A DNA stretch of 64,000 bases. Source: Geodermatophilus sabuli (GTDB taxonomy: Bacteria; Actinomycetota; Actinomycetes; Mycobacteriales; Geodermatophilaceae). Location: positions 355,260 to 419,259 of the forward strand of contig NZ_OBDO01000004.1 in NCBI RefSeq assembly GCF_900215145.1, read 5' to 3'. The translations under genes and the position numbers were made by a program. Every line of letters starts with the position of its first letter. Positions within the stretch are counted from its first letter, which is position 1. Shown here piece by piece: positions 1 through 8,894 of the stretch. The notes below the pieces were generated by a model. The model did not search any database. It saw nothing but the letters and a program-made list of their open reading frames with translations, and was not told the origin of the DNA.

Positions 1-877
1 CGGCCGCATCACACAGCCGGAAGAACTCGTCGAGGGTGCGCTCGGACCCATCGGCGCTGCCGATGCGGGTGCCGACCGGGGTGCTCACGGCCTCCTCGCC
101 GTGGCCGGTGGTCCAGGCGACCGGGTCGAGGACACCGTCGATGACGAGAGCGCGGACCCGCGAGGGGAACAGGTTGGCGTAGGTCTGCCCGAGCACCGAG
201 CCGTACGAGAAGCCGAGGTAGGTCAGCCCCTGGTCACCGAGCGCCGCACGCAGCAGGTCCATGTCCCGGGCCGTGTCGGCGGTGGACATGTGGTCGAGGA
301 TGGCGCCGCCGTGTCCGGCGCATGCGCCGGCGAGTGCGTCGTCGGACACCCGCTGGACGTCTTCCTCCTCCGGGAGGTCCGGATACGCAAACGGCGGCAG
401 GGTCGCGATCGCCTGATCCAGGGTGTCGAAGCACCGCAGCGGCGTGCTGCGGTTGGTCCCGCGGGGATCGAACCCGACGATGTCGAAGCTGGCCCGCAAC
501 TCCAGCGGCAGGATCTTCGCGATCGCGCGGACGACGTCGACCCCGGATCCGCCAGGGCCACCCGGGTTGACCAGCAGGGAGCCCATGCGCCGGCTGGCGT
601 CTGCTGCGGGCAACCGGATCACCGAGATGCCGATCTGCACGCCCTGCGGGTCGCCGTGGTCCAGGGGGGTCGGCACCACCGCACATTCGAAGCCATCCCG
701 GCATGCCGACCACGACACCTCAGGCGCGGCGACTTCGGGAAGGCTCGTCGACGGCGTGGCGTGGGCCGACGGCGCGAGCATGGCCACGCTCAGTGCTGCG
801 GTGACGATGGTCGCGAGTGCGGCACGGACGCGGCCGTGCAGAAGACTGGTGCGGATCATGCCGACTCCCAGGGTCAT
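1..877 (-). CDS. Secreted alpha/beta-hydrolase, tripeptidyl aminopeptidase-like (C-terminus beyond window)
   Basis: The minus-strand frame runs off the left edge, so only the N-terminal ~290 residues are present. ATG at 877 opens a signal peptide (positively charged start, then a hydrophobic stretch ending in an AHA-type cleavage region). It is followed by the oxyanion-hole segment LLVNPGGPGGSG and the nucleophile elbow GFSYGS (about residue 223). The order and wording match the S33-related tripeptidyl aminopeptidase/SlpD-E family of actinobacteria, which trim tripeptides from N-termini of exported proteins. The catalytic Asp and His would lie in the missing part. Exact substrate cannot be inferred. 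Confidence 0.85.
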   Translation of the reverse strand, partial: MTLGVGMIRTSLLHGRVRAALATIVTAALSVAMLAPSAHATPSTSLPEVAAPEVSWSACRDGFECAVVPTPLDHGDPQGVQIGISVIRLPAADASRRMGSLLVNPGGPGGSGVDVVRAIAKILPLELRASFDIVGFDPRGTNRSTPLRCFDTLDQAIATLPPFAYPDLPEEEDVQRVSDDALAGACAGHGGAILDHMSTADTARDMDLLRAALGDQGLTYLGFSYGSVLGQTYANLFPSRVRALVIDGVLDPVAWTTGHGEEAVSTPVGTRIGSADGSERTLDEFFRLCDAA

Positions 878-1252
878 CGAGTACGGGCGACTCACTGATC
901 CAGCTGATCTCCCTGCCTGCTGCCGGCGCACGATTCGGCCAGTGAGCGATCGATCGCCCTGCGTCGACAGTGCTGCCAGAAGCTACTCGCAGTGGTCGAA
1001 GATCACCATGGGGTGCATGACCTCTTCGGGTCCTCTGCGGCGTGTCCGTCCGGGCAGCCGCCGCGTCGGCGCGCGTCCGGGTGGTCGCCCCCGAGGGCGA
1101 CCGTCCCCGGTACGCCGTCGGCGACGGGAACGCGGACGTCTGCGAGTGCTGCGAGGACGTCTGTGGACGACGACACCCGACCGTCACCAGGTCGGCTGAC
1201 ACCCCGCCGCCGGCAGAGCCCACGTCATGTCGCCAGGGACGGCTTCGGGTCT
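878..1252. other. Intergenic region, no gene seen
   Basis: About 375 bp separate the start of the secreted hydrolase from the stop of the lipase-like gene, both on the minus strand. Open frames here lack a ribosome binding site and family-like composition. It must hold the hydrolase promoter; I could not pick a convincing -35/-10 pair. Confidence 0.5.
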
Positions 1253-2782
1253 TCACGTCCGGCCGGTGACGGTGAGGGCGATGGCGGCCTTCTCGCCGAG
1301 GATCGGCTTGGCCGCGTCGGGTACTGGGATGCGCCCCTTCCACAGACCGGGCGCGGCCTCGAGGTCTGCCAGAGGATCGCCGCCCGGGGTCCAGTCGCGA
1401 ATGGGGCCTGCGATGGTCGAGTTCCATGCGGCCCAGGCCCGCGGCGGCGCCGGTCCATCGCTCGGGTCGATGTCGACGACCAGGGTGTCCTCCCAGTCCG
1501 CCGACTGCTCGAGGTGGTCGAAGAAGCCGAAGACGCCGCCCCGTTCCCGGACGGAGAGGAGCCGGAGACGCAGGGCATGGCGCAGCCTCGGCACCGGGGT
1601 GTCTGAGCCGGGTATGGCCGGTCGGGGTGCCGCGCTGCTCAGGAACGTGGTGAGCAGCGGGACCGGGGTGTCTGCGCTGTCCTCGTCCTGGCGCCACTCG
1701 ACCTGGACCGGACAGTGGTGCGCCGTGGTCTGCTCGTGCATGAGGATCGGCAGCCCGCGGATGGACAGCTGCGTCTCCAGCTGCCACACGATCGCGTCGT
1801 CCACTGCGCCCCGGACCCGCAACCCGGACAGCTCCGCGGTCACCTCCAGATCGCCGAACAGGAATCGGCGCAGGTTCTGATAGCCCTCCTCGGAGTTGAC
1901 CATCCCGAACCGCCCGCTGTGACTGCGGTGCACGAAGGCCCGTCGGGCGTCGGGGACGTAGGCGTTGTCGATCTGCACCAGGCCGTCGCTGCGCGCTCCC
2001 ACGACCTTGGACGACAACCCGCGGGCGACGTCATAGTCCTCGGGGTTGGTCCCCACCAGGCAGAACACGCGCTCGAGGGGGAACTCCTCCTCCGTCATCG
2101 CGGCTGGGTTCCAGCCCTCGGGCGGCTCCTCGGACCGGCGGGCCGCTCGAGGCGTGAGGTACCGGTACATCCGCTCGGGCCCGAAGATGGCGGCACCATT
2201 GACGTCGAAGAAGTCACGCATCCCTTCGAGCAGCCCTCCGCCGGCGGCGAACTCGATGCCGCCGTGCGGGGTGCCGTAGGTGTACAGGCGCGCCACGCGG
2301 CACTCGGCGCGTTCGCCCCGGTCGGGGATGACCCGCTGGATCATCGAACGGCAGACCAGACCGCCCATCGAGTGCGCGACGAGGTGCACCAGCGGCGCGC
2401 CGGTCTTCCGCCGGACCAGCTCCATCAGCTCGTAGAGGTCCTCGGCGGCCCTCTCGATGGAGAACTCCTCGGGCTTGCGGCCGAGGGTGGAGGCGGCCAC
2501 GTCGTAGAACCGGTGCACCCAGATGCTGGCCTGTGGCACCTTCCCGTCCGGCTGCGCGGTCAAGTAGGCCCGCTGACTGCCTTGGACGATCAGCCGATAC
2601 CCGTCGTCCTCGATCAGCCGCAGCAGGGGGCTCTCGAACTGGTAGAAGATGGGGTCCGGTCTGTTGCCCACCCGGACGTGCACCGAGCCCTCGTTGAAGC
2701 CGTACAGCGGGTCGTCGACCGCCCGGTCGATCCCCGACGTCCCGCCGGCGAAGCCGCGGACGTAGATGATGGGCAGCTTCAT
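1253..2782 (-). CDS. Lipase/esterase-like alpha/beta-hydrolase, cytoplasmic form
   Basis: 509-residue protein. The start is set at ATG 2782 because GAGGAGGGGGG lies 7 bp upstream; the frame stays open further upstream without a better site. The fold opens with IIYVRGFAGG, an oxyanion-type strand-loop, and carries the nucleophile elbow VAHSMGG (about residue 145) followed by LYTYGTPHGG, typical of PGAP1/lipase-class alpha/beta-hydrolases acting on acyl esters. The last ~150 residues form a separate beta-rich domain of unknown type. No signal peptide or membrane segment is visible. The upstream 327 bp carries a triple 11-bp TGAC repeat pointing toward it, so it probably belongs to the SARP regulon. 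Substrate unknown. Confidence 0.85.
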   Translation of the reverse strand: MKLPIIYVRGFAGGTSGIDRAVDDPLYGFNEGSVHVRVGNRPDPIFYQFESPLLRLIEDDGYRLIVQGSQRAYLTAQPDGKVPQASIWVHRFYDVAASTLGRKPEEFSIERAAEDLYELMELVRRKTGAPLVHLVAHSMGGLVCRSMIQRVIPDRGERAECRVARLYTYGTPHGGIEFAAGGGLLEGMRDFFDVNGAAIFGPERMYRYLTPRAARRSEEPPEGWNPAAMTEEEFPLERVFCLVGTNPEDYDVARGLSSKVVGARSDGLVQIDNAYVPDARRAFVHRSHSGRFGMVNSEEGYQNLRRFLFGDLEVTAELSGLRVRGAVDDAIVWQLETQLSIRGLPILMHEQTTAHHCPVQVEWRQDEDSADTPVPLLTTFLSSAAPRPAIPGSDTPVPRLRHALRLRLLSVRERGGVFGFFDHLEQSADWEDTLVVDIDPSDGPAPPRAWAAWNSTIAGPIRDWTPGGDPLADLEAAPGLWKGRIPVPDAAKPILGEKAAIALTVTGRT

Positions 2783-3007
2783 GTCCCGACCCCCCTCCTC
2801 GACGACTGCTCGACCACCACCGTCGCGGTGCTCGTCCTCGACGGGCCGGGCACGTGGCGGCTCGGGCCGTCCCCGCCCACGGCGGAACAGACGTCGGAGG
2901 ATGCGGGCCCTGGGCACGTCGGCCTCCTCAGATGCGCAGCGTCCGGGCGGCGACCCCGTCACCGGAACACTGGACGACTGGTTGCCGACCGATGCTGGTG
3001 CCGACTC

Positions 3008-3033
3008 GTCACCCTCGCGTCAACGCCCCGTCA
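3008..3033 (-). promoter_or_regulatory. Putative SARP-binding site, triple TGAC repeat (toward lipase gene)
   Basis: Read on the minus strand, TGAC occurs three times at exactly 11-bp steps (plus-strand GTCA at 3008, 3019, 3030). About 15 bp after the last repeat lies a weak -10-like CAGCAT. Direct repeats at 11 bp just before the -10 are the known SARP (BTAD) promoter layout. The lipase-like gene starts about 225 bp downstream. Confidence 0.65.
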
Positions 3034-3068
3034 CCTCGGCCGGAGCGACAGCCAGGACGCATGCGCGT

Positions 3069-3100
3069 TGACGCTGCGGTGACGGTCGAGGGATTGACTG
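3069..3100 (+). promoter_or_regulatory. Putative SARP-binding site, double TGAC repeat (toward NTPase gene)
   Basis: TGAC at 3069 and 3080 are 11 bp apart on the plus strand. The weak -10-like TTGACT at 3094-3099 sits about 14 bp after the second repeat. This would place the transcript start only a few bases before the ATG at 3110, so the mRNA may be nearly leaderless. It shares the divergent intergenic region with the triple repeat at 3008-3033. Confidence 0.55.
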
Positions 3101-3109
3101 ACCCCAGCC

Positions 3110-6100
3110 ATGAGTACACGGCAGACTCCGGACGACCGTCGCACGCCTCCGGCGCCGCGGGAGCGCGCCGCTCCGGGGCCCGTCGCGCTGCGCCTGAAGC
3201 GACGGTGGAACCGAATCGTCGGTCCTGTACGTCGCCGCCGGACGACCCGCCGGATACGACCGTCGCGGCGCGCCGCCGATCAGAAACCGGCGAGATGGCG
3301 CAGCGGCAAGAGCGCCATGGCCACGTGGTTCCTGTCGATCACCGCGGCGGTGCTGCTCGTGTTCTGGCTCCTCCGAGCCGCGTACGTGGCTCTGTGGCTG
3401 CGGCGGCCGATCGACTTCCCGTGGGGCTTCAACCCGGATGAGGCCTGTCCCCGAGTGGGTACCTCCTGCGGCCTCCTGTCGGGCTTCGTACTGACGTGGC
3501 TCTCGGTCGGCGCTGCTACTGCGATCTTCCTCCTGCTCAGGCTGCGCGCGGTGACGCAGCCGTACCGGACCAGGGCCGTGAAGAAACCGTCCGAACTCGT
3601 GCCGACCGCGGGGAGCATCCCCGGTGACATCGTGGGCCGCGACGAGATCTGCGAGGTCATCATCGACGACCTCCGCAACAGCGCCGACCGCCGGCCACAC
3701 ATCCTCCTGGGCGGGGTCGGAGCGGGCAAGACAGCGGTGATCGTGCAGTTGACCCACGTCCTCGCGATTCGCGGAGCCGTACCGGTACCCGTACGCCTCC
3801 GTGACGCCGACAAGGGCGTCCTCGACTTCCAAGACCTGGCGTGGAGGCAGTTCAAGTCCGAGATCGAGGACTCTGTTCTCTCCCAAGGGGAGGCCGAGAG
3901 GGTGTGGCGCCATCTCCGGAAGCACGACCGCATCGTGGTGCTGGCCGACGGCATGGAAGAGGCGCTCAGCGATGACGGGTCCGGGGACGACCGCGAGGCC
4001 ATGGTCCGCGTGGGCATCCGTCGCGCACGCCGGGACGAGTTGCCCCTCGTCATCGCGTCACGCCCCCACGACACGCTCCGCGGCGCGGATGCCGCGATCT
4101 TCGAGCTGGAACCGCTGAGCAAGTCGGAATCACTCGCGTACCTGGAGCGGCGTGACACTGCAGGTGACCGCCAGCGGCTGGACTGGATCGTGGAGACGGC
4201 GGACATCGCCGAATCGCCCATATACCTGCGGATCACGCGTGAGCTGCACGACCGGGGGTTGCTGCACCACCTGACCGACGGAGTGAAGGCCCGGGGGGTG
4301 AACACGCGGAACCTGGACCGGTCCGCCCTGCGTCTCAACCTGCTCGACACGTGGCTGTGGGCATTGATCCACGGCCACCTCCTCCCCGAGGTACCGCTCA
4401 ACCGCGACGAGCGCCTGGTCACGGTCACCTTCGCCGCGGTCATGGCCATCGAGGGACTGAAGCGCGACTCGTTGGAGGTGCGGTACTCGGACGTCGTGCA
4501 GCCGAAGCGCGAGAGAGTGGACGGCGAAGGTGAGGACGGCCCAGGAGCGGACGGCTCGAGTGGGGACAGCAGGAGGGACCGTCGCGAGGACGGCGAGGAC
4601 GATTCCGGCGAGCGCCTGGTCGACGACGCGCTGCGTGCCCGTGTCACCGCCGTCCTCGGAGCTCAGAGGATCCGCCCCGTGCAGATCCGCCTCGCGGCCA
4701 CCTGGGCCAGCAGGCTCGGACTGCTCGAGGCTCGCGGGAAGGAAGTGCGGTTCGACCACAGCATCCTGCAGGCGTACCTCGGTTCGCTGTTGCTCGACGA
4801 GGTGGTCGGGGACGACCTCTTCAGAGCTGTAGCCCTTCAGGCCCCCAAGCGACCGGGACGGGAACTGCTGATCGCTCTCGTCCTGATGTCGAGGCGCCGG
4901 CCGGGGCCTGACGTGGGTGCGGGCGGCCTCAGCGAGAACAACCCGATCTCCGGAGCCGACGCCGTGGCACCCGAACGCCTGCAAGCTCTGGTGTCGGCAC
5001 TCACGAAGCGGGCCTCCAGGCGCAAGGACAACAAGGCGCTCGACATGTTCGCGGCAGCGCTGGAGATCGACAGTGCCATCGGCGGTACGCAGCACCAGGG
5101 CATCGCGACCAAGGTGTGCGAGGCGTGGGACGCCTTCACCGCCTCGGACCAGCGCACCCTCGAGGAGGCGAAGATCGGCCTCGTCCGCCGGTTCGGGGAC
5201 GCCGCGCGCCAGATCGACCGGAGGGCTGCTCGCCGGGAACTCCCTGGAACCGTGACGCCCGCGTACCACGATCTCTTCCGGATCGGCTGCATCGAGTCGG
5301 CGTCCTACGCCGTGCGGCACGCGGTTGCCCAAGAGCTGGGGGTCAGCGGGCACGAGGCGTTCCGCCAGCTCCAGGGCGACTTCCACGCGGCGCTGAACGA
5401 CGACAGCGAGATCGAGGACCCTGAGCAGTGGTGGCGTACGCGGATCATGTCCGCCTGGCTCGCTCCGCTGATGTTCGGTTCGGTGGGGGCCGGGGGCTCC
5501 GCGGGTTCGAGCGCACGGGACGACGCCGAGAGGAATCTCCGCGAGTGGGTCAGACGGGTCGGCGCGACCCCGCCTGGCGACAGGGAGCCACGCCTGCCCA
5601 TCTCAGTCGAGGTCGCGCTGGCCCTGGGCTTCACCTATGCGGCGAACCGCAGACGCCGACACCCGTACGCGGACGTGGGAGCACGCTCGTTCTTGGTCGA
5701 GCAGGCTGCCGAGCTCCTCAAACGGACGGGGTTCTGGGCCGGTCAGCTGACCCTTCTCCACGCCCTCACCTTGTGGTCACTGCCGGACGACGGGGTCGTG
5801 GACATCGACCGTCCCAGGGCCGCTCAGCGCGAGTCGGGGAAGGCGGCATGGAGCCCCGACCCCAGCACGCGGCTGCAGCACTGGCTCCAATCGGCCGGGA
5901 CCAAGAGAGACCGGACGGCGGACGCACACCGCGGGAGCGACGTCGACCGAAAGCACCCGTTCGTCAGGGAAGCCGCACAGCTCTCCGTTCTCGCCCTGGA
6001 GTCGCGAGAGCCCGAGCGGTTCATCTGGATCGACGTCTTCGGCGTCACGTCGAAGATCGGCTCCCGGAACAAGCACCCGGGCGCCCCCCGCAAGCACAAC

Positions 6101-6547
6101 CTCTGGATCCCCCCGTCGACGGGGTGGAGCTCACTCGCCCCGCGAGCCCAGCAGCTGGTCGCCGACGTGCTCCTGCTCATCAACCTCGCCGACCGGGGAC
6201 AGCGTTCGGTGGAACGGGAGCCGCGGCTCGAGCGTGCCAACCGGCCGGACCTGCCGCCCTGTCTCGCGCGAGAACGGGAACCGCTCGACCCCAACCGTTC
6301 GGCCGGGGATGCCAGCGCGATCCAGCCGGGCTCCAACTGCGCGGGGGGCTGCCCCTTCGAGCTCTGCCCCTACCCGCCGAAGGGGATCCAGTCGTACCGG
6401 GCCGAGATGAGCGAGGCGTTCTGCAGGCGACAGCAGACGCTGCTCGGCCGCACCCACCTCCGGCGACGTGCGGCTCCCTGGCAGGGCACGTTGCCGGAGG
6501 ACCTTCGGACGTTCTGGGCAGAGATGGCCCACCGGGCCCGCCGCTGA
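3110..6547 (+). CDS. Membrane-anchored STAND/NACHT-like NTPase
   Basis: 1145 residues. A basic cytoplasmic N-terminus (~65 residues) is followed by two membrane segments (about 70-97 and 122-145). Then comes a P-loop NTPase: Walker A GGVGAGKT (201-208), a Walker B-like RIVVLAD (274-280), and a sensor-like strand VIASRPHD near 312. This order is that of NACHT/STAND ATPases, which act as nucleotide-switch platforms in signalling and in some anti-phage or cell-death systems. The long C-terminal part (about 560-1145) is helical, with no effector domain I recognise; it ends with a Cys cluster (CAGGCPFELC near 1080) that could bind metal. It is divergent from the lipase-like gene, with SARP-type repeats between them. 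The role is unknown; defence is a guess. Confidence 0.75.
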   Translation: MSTRQTPDDRRTPPAPRERAAPGPVALRLKRRWNRIVGPVRRRRTTRRIRPSRRAADQKPARWRSGKSAMATWFLSITAAVLLVFWLLRAAYVALWLRRPIDFPWGFNPDEACPRVGTSCGLLSGFVLTWLSVGAATAIFLLLRLRAVTQPYRTRAVKKPSELVPTAGSIPGDIVGRDEICEVIIDDLRNSADRRPHILLGGVGAGKTAVIVQLTHVLAIRGAVPVPVRLRDADKGVLDFQDLAWRQFKSEIEDSVLSQGEAERVWRHLRKHDRIVVLADGMEEALSDDGSGDDREAMVRVGIRRARRDELPLVIASRPHDTLRGADAAIFELEPLSKSESLAYLERRDTAGDRQRLDWIVETADIAESPIYLRITRELHDRGLLHHLTDGVKARGVNTRNLDRSALRLNLLDTWLWALIHGHLLPEVPLNRDERLVTVTFAAVMAIEGLKRDSLEVRYSDVVQPKRERVDGEGEDGPGADGSSGDSRRDRREDGEDDSGERLVDDALRARVTAVLGAQRIRPVQIRLAATWASRLGLLEARGKEVRFDHSILQAYLGSLLLDEVVGDDLFRAVALQAPKRPGRELLIALVLMSRRRPGPDVGAGGLSENNPISGADAVAPERLQALVSALTKRASRRKDNKALDMFAAALEIDSAIGGTQHQGIATKVCEAWDAFTASDQRTLEEAKIGLVRRFGDAARQIDRRAARRELPGTVTPAYHDLFRIGCIESASYAVRHAVAQELGVSGHEAFRQLQGDFHAALNDDSEIEDPEQWWRTRIMSAWLAPLMFGSVGAGGSAGSSARDDAERNLREWVRRVGATPPGDREPRLPISVEVALALGFTYAANRRRRHPYADVGARSFLVEQAAELLKRTGFWAGQLTLLHALTLWSLPDDGVVDIDRPRAAQRESGKAAWSPDPSTRLQHWLQSAGTKRDRTADAHRGSDVDRKHPFVREAAQLSVLALESREPERFIWIDVFGVTSKIGSRNKHPGAPRKHNLWIPPSTGWSSLAPRAQQLVADVLLLINLADRGQRSVEREPRLERANRPDLPPCLAREREPLDPNRSAGDASAIQPGSNCAGGCPFELCPYPPKGIQSYRAEMSEAFCRRQQTLLGRTHLRRRAAPWQGTLPEDLRTFWAEMAHRARR

Positions 6548-6640
6548 CGCGGTCCACACGCCTGACGGTCCTGAGCAGCTGACCGTGGCGATGCCGGGCC
6601 GACGCCGGGTTGGTGTCGGTCTGGTCAGCCAGTCCACAGT

Positions 6641-6674
6641 CGTGTGCGTGTAGCGACTCCCTCCCTCGGACACC
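6641..6674 (+). repeat. Dispersed intergenic repeat, copy 1 (diverged)
   Basis: Matches the family seen at 9791, 10473, 15555 and 60668: a CGTGTGCGTG block, a ~10-bp spacer, then a CCCTCGGACACC block. This copy lies between the convergent NTPase and VioB-partner genes. Function unknown. Confidence 0.5.
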
Positions 6675-6682
6675 CGAACAGG

Positions 6683-7537
6683 TCAGGGGCGCCGATCGGT
6701 GACTCGTACGCCGGCGCCACTGCGCCGTTCGGCGGCGTCATCCGCGGTCGGCAGCCGCAGTTGTCCCCGGGTGAAACCGCACATCACGTCGGCGTCCCAC
6801 CCGCCCAGCCAGAACTCCACCCGCCAGGGGCCGGCCGCGACGATCGACGTGCCGAACCACCCGTCCGGGTCCTGCACCACGGGCGTCGAGGCCAGCTCGT
6901 AGCTGTACCTCAGCCGGGCGCCGAAGAACCTGGACGCGCCTCCCCCGGGAGCCGCGAGGTTCCCCTCGAGGAACTCGAGGCGTTCTCGGATCGCTGTGCG
7001 GTGGGGCTCGGCCGCAGTCTCGACGTCCTCCCGCAGCCGGGAGACTCTGGCGGTCCACACCGCCGCCAGGTCGCCGATCCCGGTCGCGTCCCGGATCTCC
7101 GCGGGTGCTTCCTCCACGCCTCCGGCGAAGAGCCCGTCGAAGGGGTGTTCGGGGTCAGCGGGGACGATGCGCCGGGCGAGTGCGAACGCGCCTTGTTCGA
7201 TCCGCAGCGCGAAGGGCCAGATGGGCTCGAACCCGTCGTCGGCTATGACGCCGTTGCGGCCTTCGAACTTCGGCTCATCGAGCAGCTCGACCCGCGCACC
7301 CTCCAGCGGGTGGTCGTCCTCCTCGTGTCCGTCTCGCCAGACCTCGACCACGTTCACCCCGACGGCAGGCCCGTGGGCTCGGGCGAAGGGCGGAGTCTGC
7401 AGCCGCAGGACCCGGTCGAGGTCCGGCTCGCCGGCGTAGGCGTGCACATAGCCAGAGACGCCGCGAGGCTCGTCGTACGGATCGGGATCGGTCGCCAGTC
7501 GGCACTGGAACCAGCCCTGGAAGACGAGGTCGATCAT
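6683..7537 (-). CDS. Hypothetical protein paired with VioB-like ferritin-fold protein
   Basis: 284 residues, no signal peptide, no recognisable family. The composition is rich in aromatic and acidic residues with a probable beta-rich fold and a coiled stretch near 165-195. Its ATG overlaps the TGA of the upstream VioB-like gene by 4 bp, so the two are translationally coupled and probably work together. There is no catalytic motif I can name. Confidence 0.75.
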   Translation of the reverse strand: MIDLVFQGWFQCRLATDPDPYDEPRGVSGYVHAYAGEPDLDRVLRLQTPPFARAHGPAVGVNVVEVWRDGHEEDDHPLEGARVELLDEPKFEGRNGVIADDGFEPIWPFALRIEQGAFALARRIVPADPEHPFDGLFAGGVEEAPAEIRDATGIGDLAAVWTARVSRLREDVETAAEPHRTAIRERLEFLEGNLAAPGGGASRFFGARLRYSYELASTPVVQDPDGWFGTSIVAAGPWRVEFWLGGWDADVMCGFTRGQLRLPTADDAAERRSGAGVRVTDRRP

Positions 7538-8742
7538 GCGGCCACCTCGGCGAGACTGCGACGGACGTACCTGATCGTGTCGCCGACGGCCCCCACCCTC
7601 GGTATGTCGGCACCGAGCGACACAGCGTCGTCGATCACCGCCTGGAGGCGTTCGAGCAGGATCGTCCAGCGCGCGGACGCGAAGGGAGACGCCGACTCCC
7701 GGTCGTAGATCTCGAACGGGGCGCCGGCGGTCGCGGGGCTCCCCGGCCCGATTGCGGGCAACTCGGTGAGCACCTCGGCGAGTGGTCGGATCGCCACGCT
7801 CATCATCCGACTGGTCGCGGCGCGGAGGACCGCCCGCTGCTCCGGCGTCTCGGACGTCGAGCCGAAGAACTGCTCCAGCATCAGGAGCACCGTGCCGTAC
7901 GCGCCGTTGAACAGCTCCGCGGCCCGCCGAGTGCGCTCCTCGACGAGGAGAGTTCCCCCCGTCGGGGCGTCACGCTGGGCACGCGTCCGTGGATTGACGA
8001 CGACAGGACGCGCGGCGGCGAAGAATCCGCTCTCCTCGTACTCCTGCCGGACCCGTGCGAAGCGCCCGTAGTGCGAGCTGCTCCGCTCCGTGGGCGACCC
8101 CTCCCCGTCCACGACGATGTCCTCGATCGCGGCCAGTGCCGAGCTCCGGTCGACGACCTGGCGCAGGTCGAGGTCGACCGACCAGCTGTTGTCGACCTGC
8201 GCGGAGCGGGGGCCGATGAACAGCTCCTGCTCGTCCATCCGTCGGAGACCATCGGCGATGTCCCCGTACAGCTCACCGACGTAGTCGTACGTCAGCGGAT
8301 CAGGGGCTGCGGAGAGGGCCGCGACCGAGTCCATGGTGAGCCGGTCGGGTGCCGGCATGCGGGGCGGAGGCGGCAGCGGCTCCCCTTGCGGCAGTTCGAA
8401 GACGAGCATCCGGTACAGGGCCTCGTCGGAGAAGGGCACCAGGTCGAAGGGGAACGGGTAGTACCCCGACCGCTGCGGGAAGTTCGGGCGGTCGAGGTAG
8501 GGACCCTCCCCGATGGATGCGAGCAGGTTGCAGACCGTACCGAGGTGCCCCATCTCCTCGACTGCGACTCGGAGGATGGTCGCCTGCCAGGTGCGCGCGG
8601 ATCGTTGCTGCGGGGCGCTCAACCCCTCGTCCAGCCGCTTCTTCATCGAGAAGGCCGGGAACAGGTACTGGATCATGAGGCCGTGCTCGAGCTCAGCCGC
8701 CTCGTGCAACGCCACGGTGAGTTCTTCGCGGGTGTCGATCAT
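7534..8742 (-). CDS. Ferritin-like, VioB/iminophenyl-pyruvate dimer synthase-type domain protein
   Basis: 402 residues. The N-terminal helix carries AAELEHGLMIQY and the next one VAVEEMGHLGTV, the two E...ExxH metal-ligand helices of the ferritin-like domain found in VioB (iminophenyl-pyruvate dimer synthase) relatives. Known members act in bisindole/amino-acid-dimer pigment pathways, but most are uncharacterised. No VioA/C/D/E-type genes are nearby, so a violacein-like pathway is not indicated. First gene of a two-gene operon with the coupled 284-residue protein. A TAGGCT -10-like hexamer lies about 45 bp upstream of the start. The substrate is unknown. Confidence 0.8.
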   Translation of the reverse strand: MIDTREELTVALHEAAELEHGLMIQYLFPAFSMKKRLDEGLSAPQQRSARTWQATILRVAVEEMGHLGTVCNLLASIGEGPYLDRPNFPQRSGYYPFPFDLVPFSDEALYRMLVFELPQGEPLPPPPRMPAPDRLTMDSVAALSAAPDPLTYDYVGELYGDIADGLRRMDEQELFIGPRSAQVDNSWSVDLDLRQVVDRSSALAAIEDIVVDGEGSPTERSSSHYGRFARVRQEYEESGFFAAARPVVVNPRTRAQRDAPTGGTLLVEERTRRAAELFNGAYGTVLLMLEQFFGSTSETPEQRAVLRAATSRMMSVAIRPLAEVLTELPAIGPGSPATAGAPFEIYDRESASPFASARWTILLERLQAVIDDAVSLGADIPRVGAVGDTIRYVRRSLAEVAA

Positions 8743-8894
8743 GTCAGCGCCTTGGCAGGAGGGTGACCGGCGAGCCGACCGTCAGCCTAGTGTCGGCGGC
8801 GGCGCATCAAGGGGCCTGTCGACCCGCCACGGAACTGGCTTCCCCCGCGCGGCCCTCGGCCACCGCCTCGCAGACAGCTCACCCCAACGTGGGG

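Noticed and set aside
1715..3082. Long plus-strand open frame (455 codons) opposite the lipase-like gene
   Set aside because: Composition is that of an antisense shadow of a high-GC gene; no ribosome site or family motif, and the minus-strand frame carries clear hydrolase motifs.
3110..6547. Firm anti-phage defence annotation of the NTPase
   Set aside because: The NACHT-like core alone is insufficient; no known defence effector or defence island genes are adjacent.
8745..8800. Possible SARP site upstream of the VioB-like gene
   Set aside because: A TAGGCT -10-like hexamer is present but TGAC repeats are not at 11-bp spacing.
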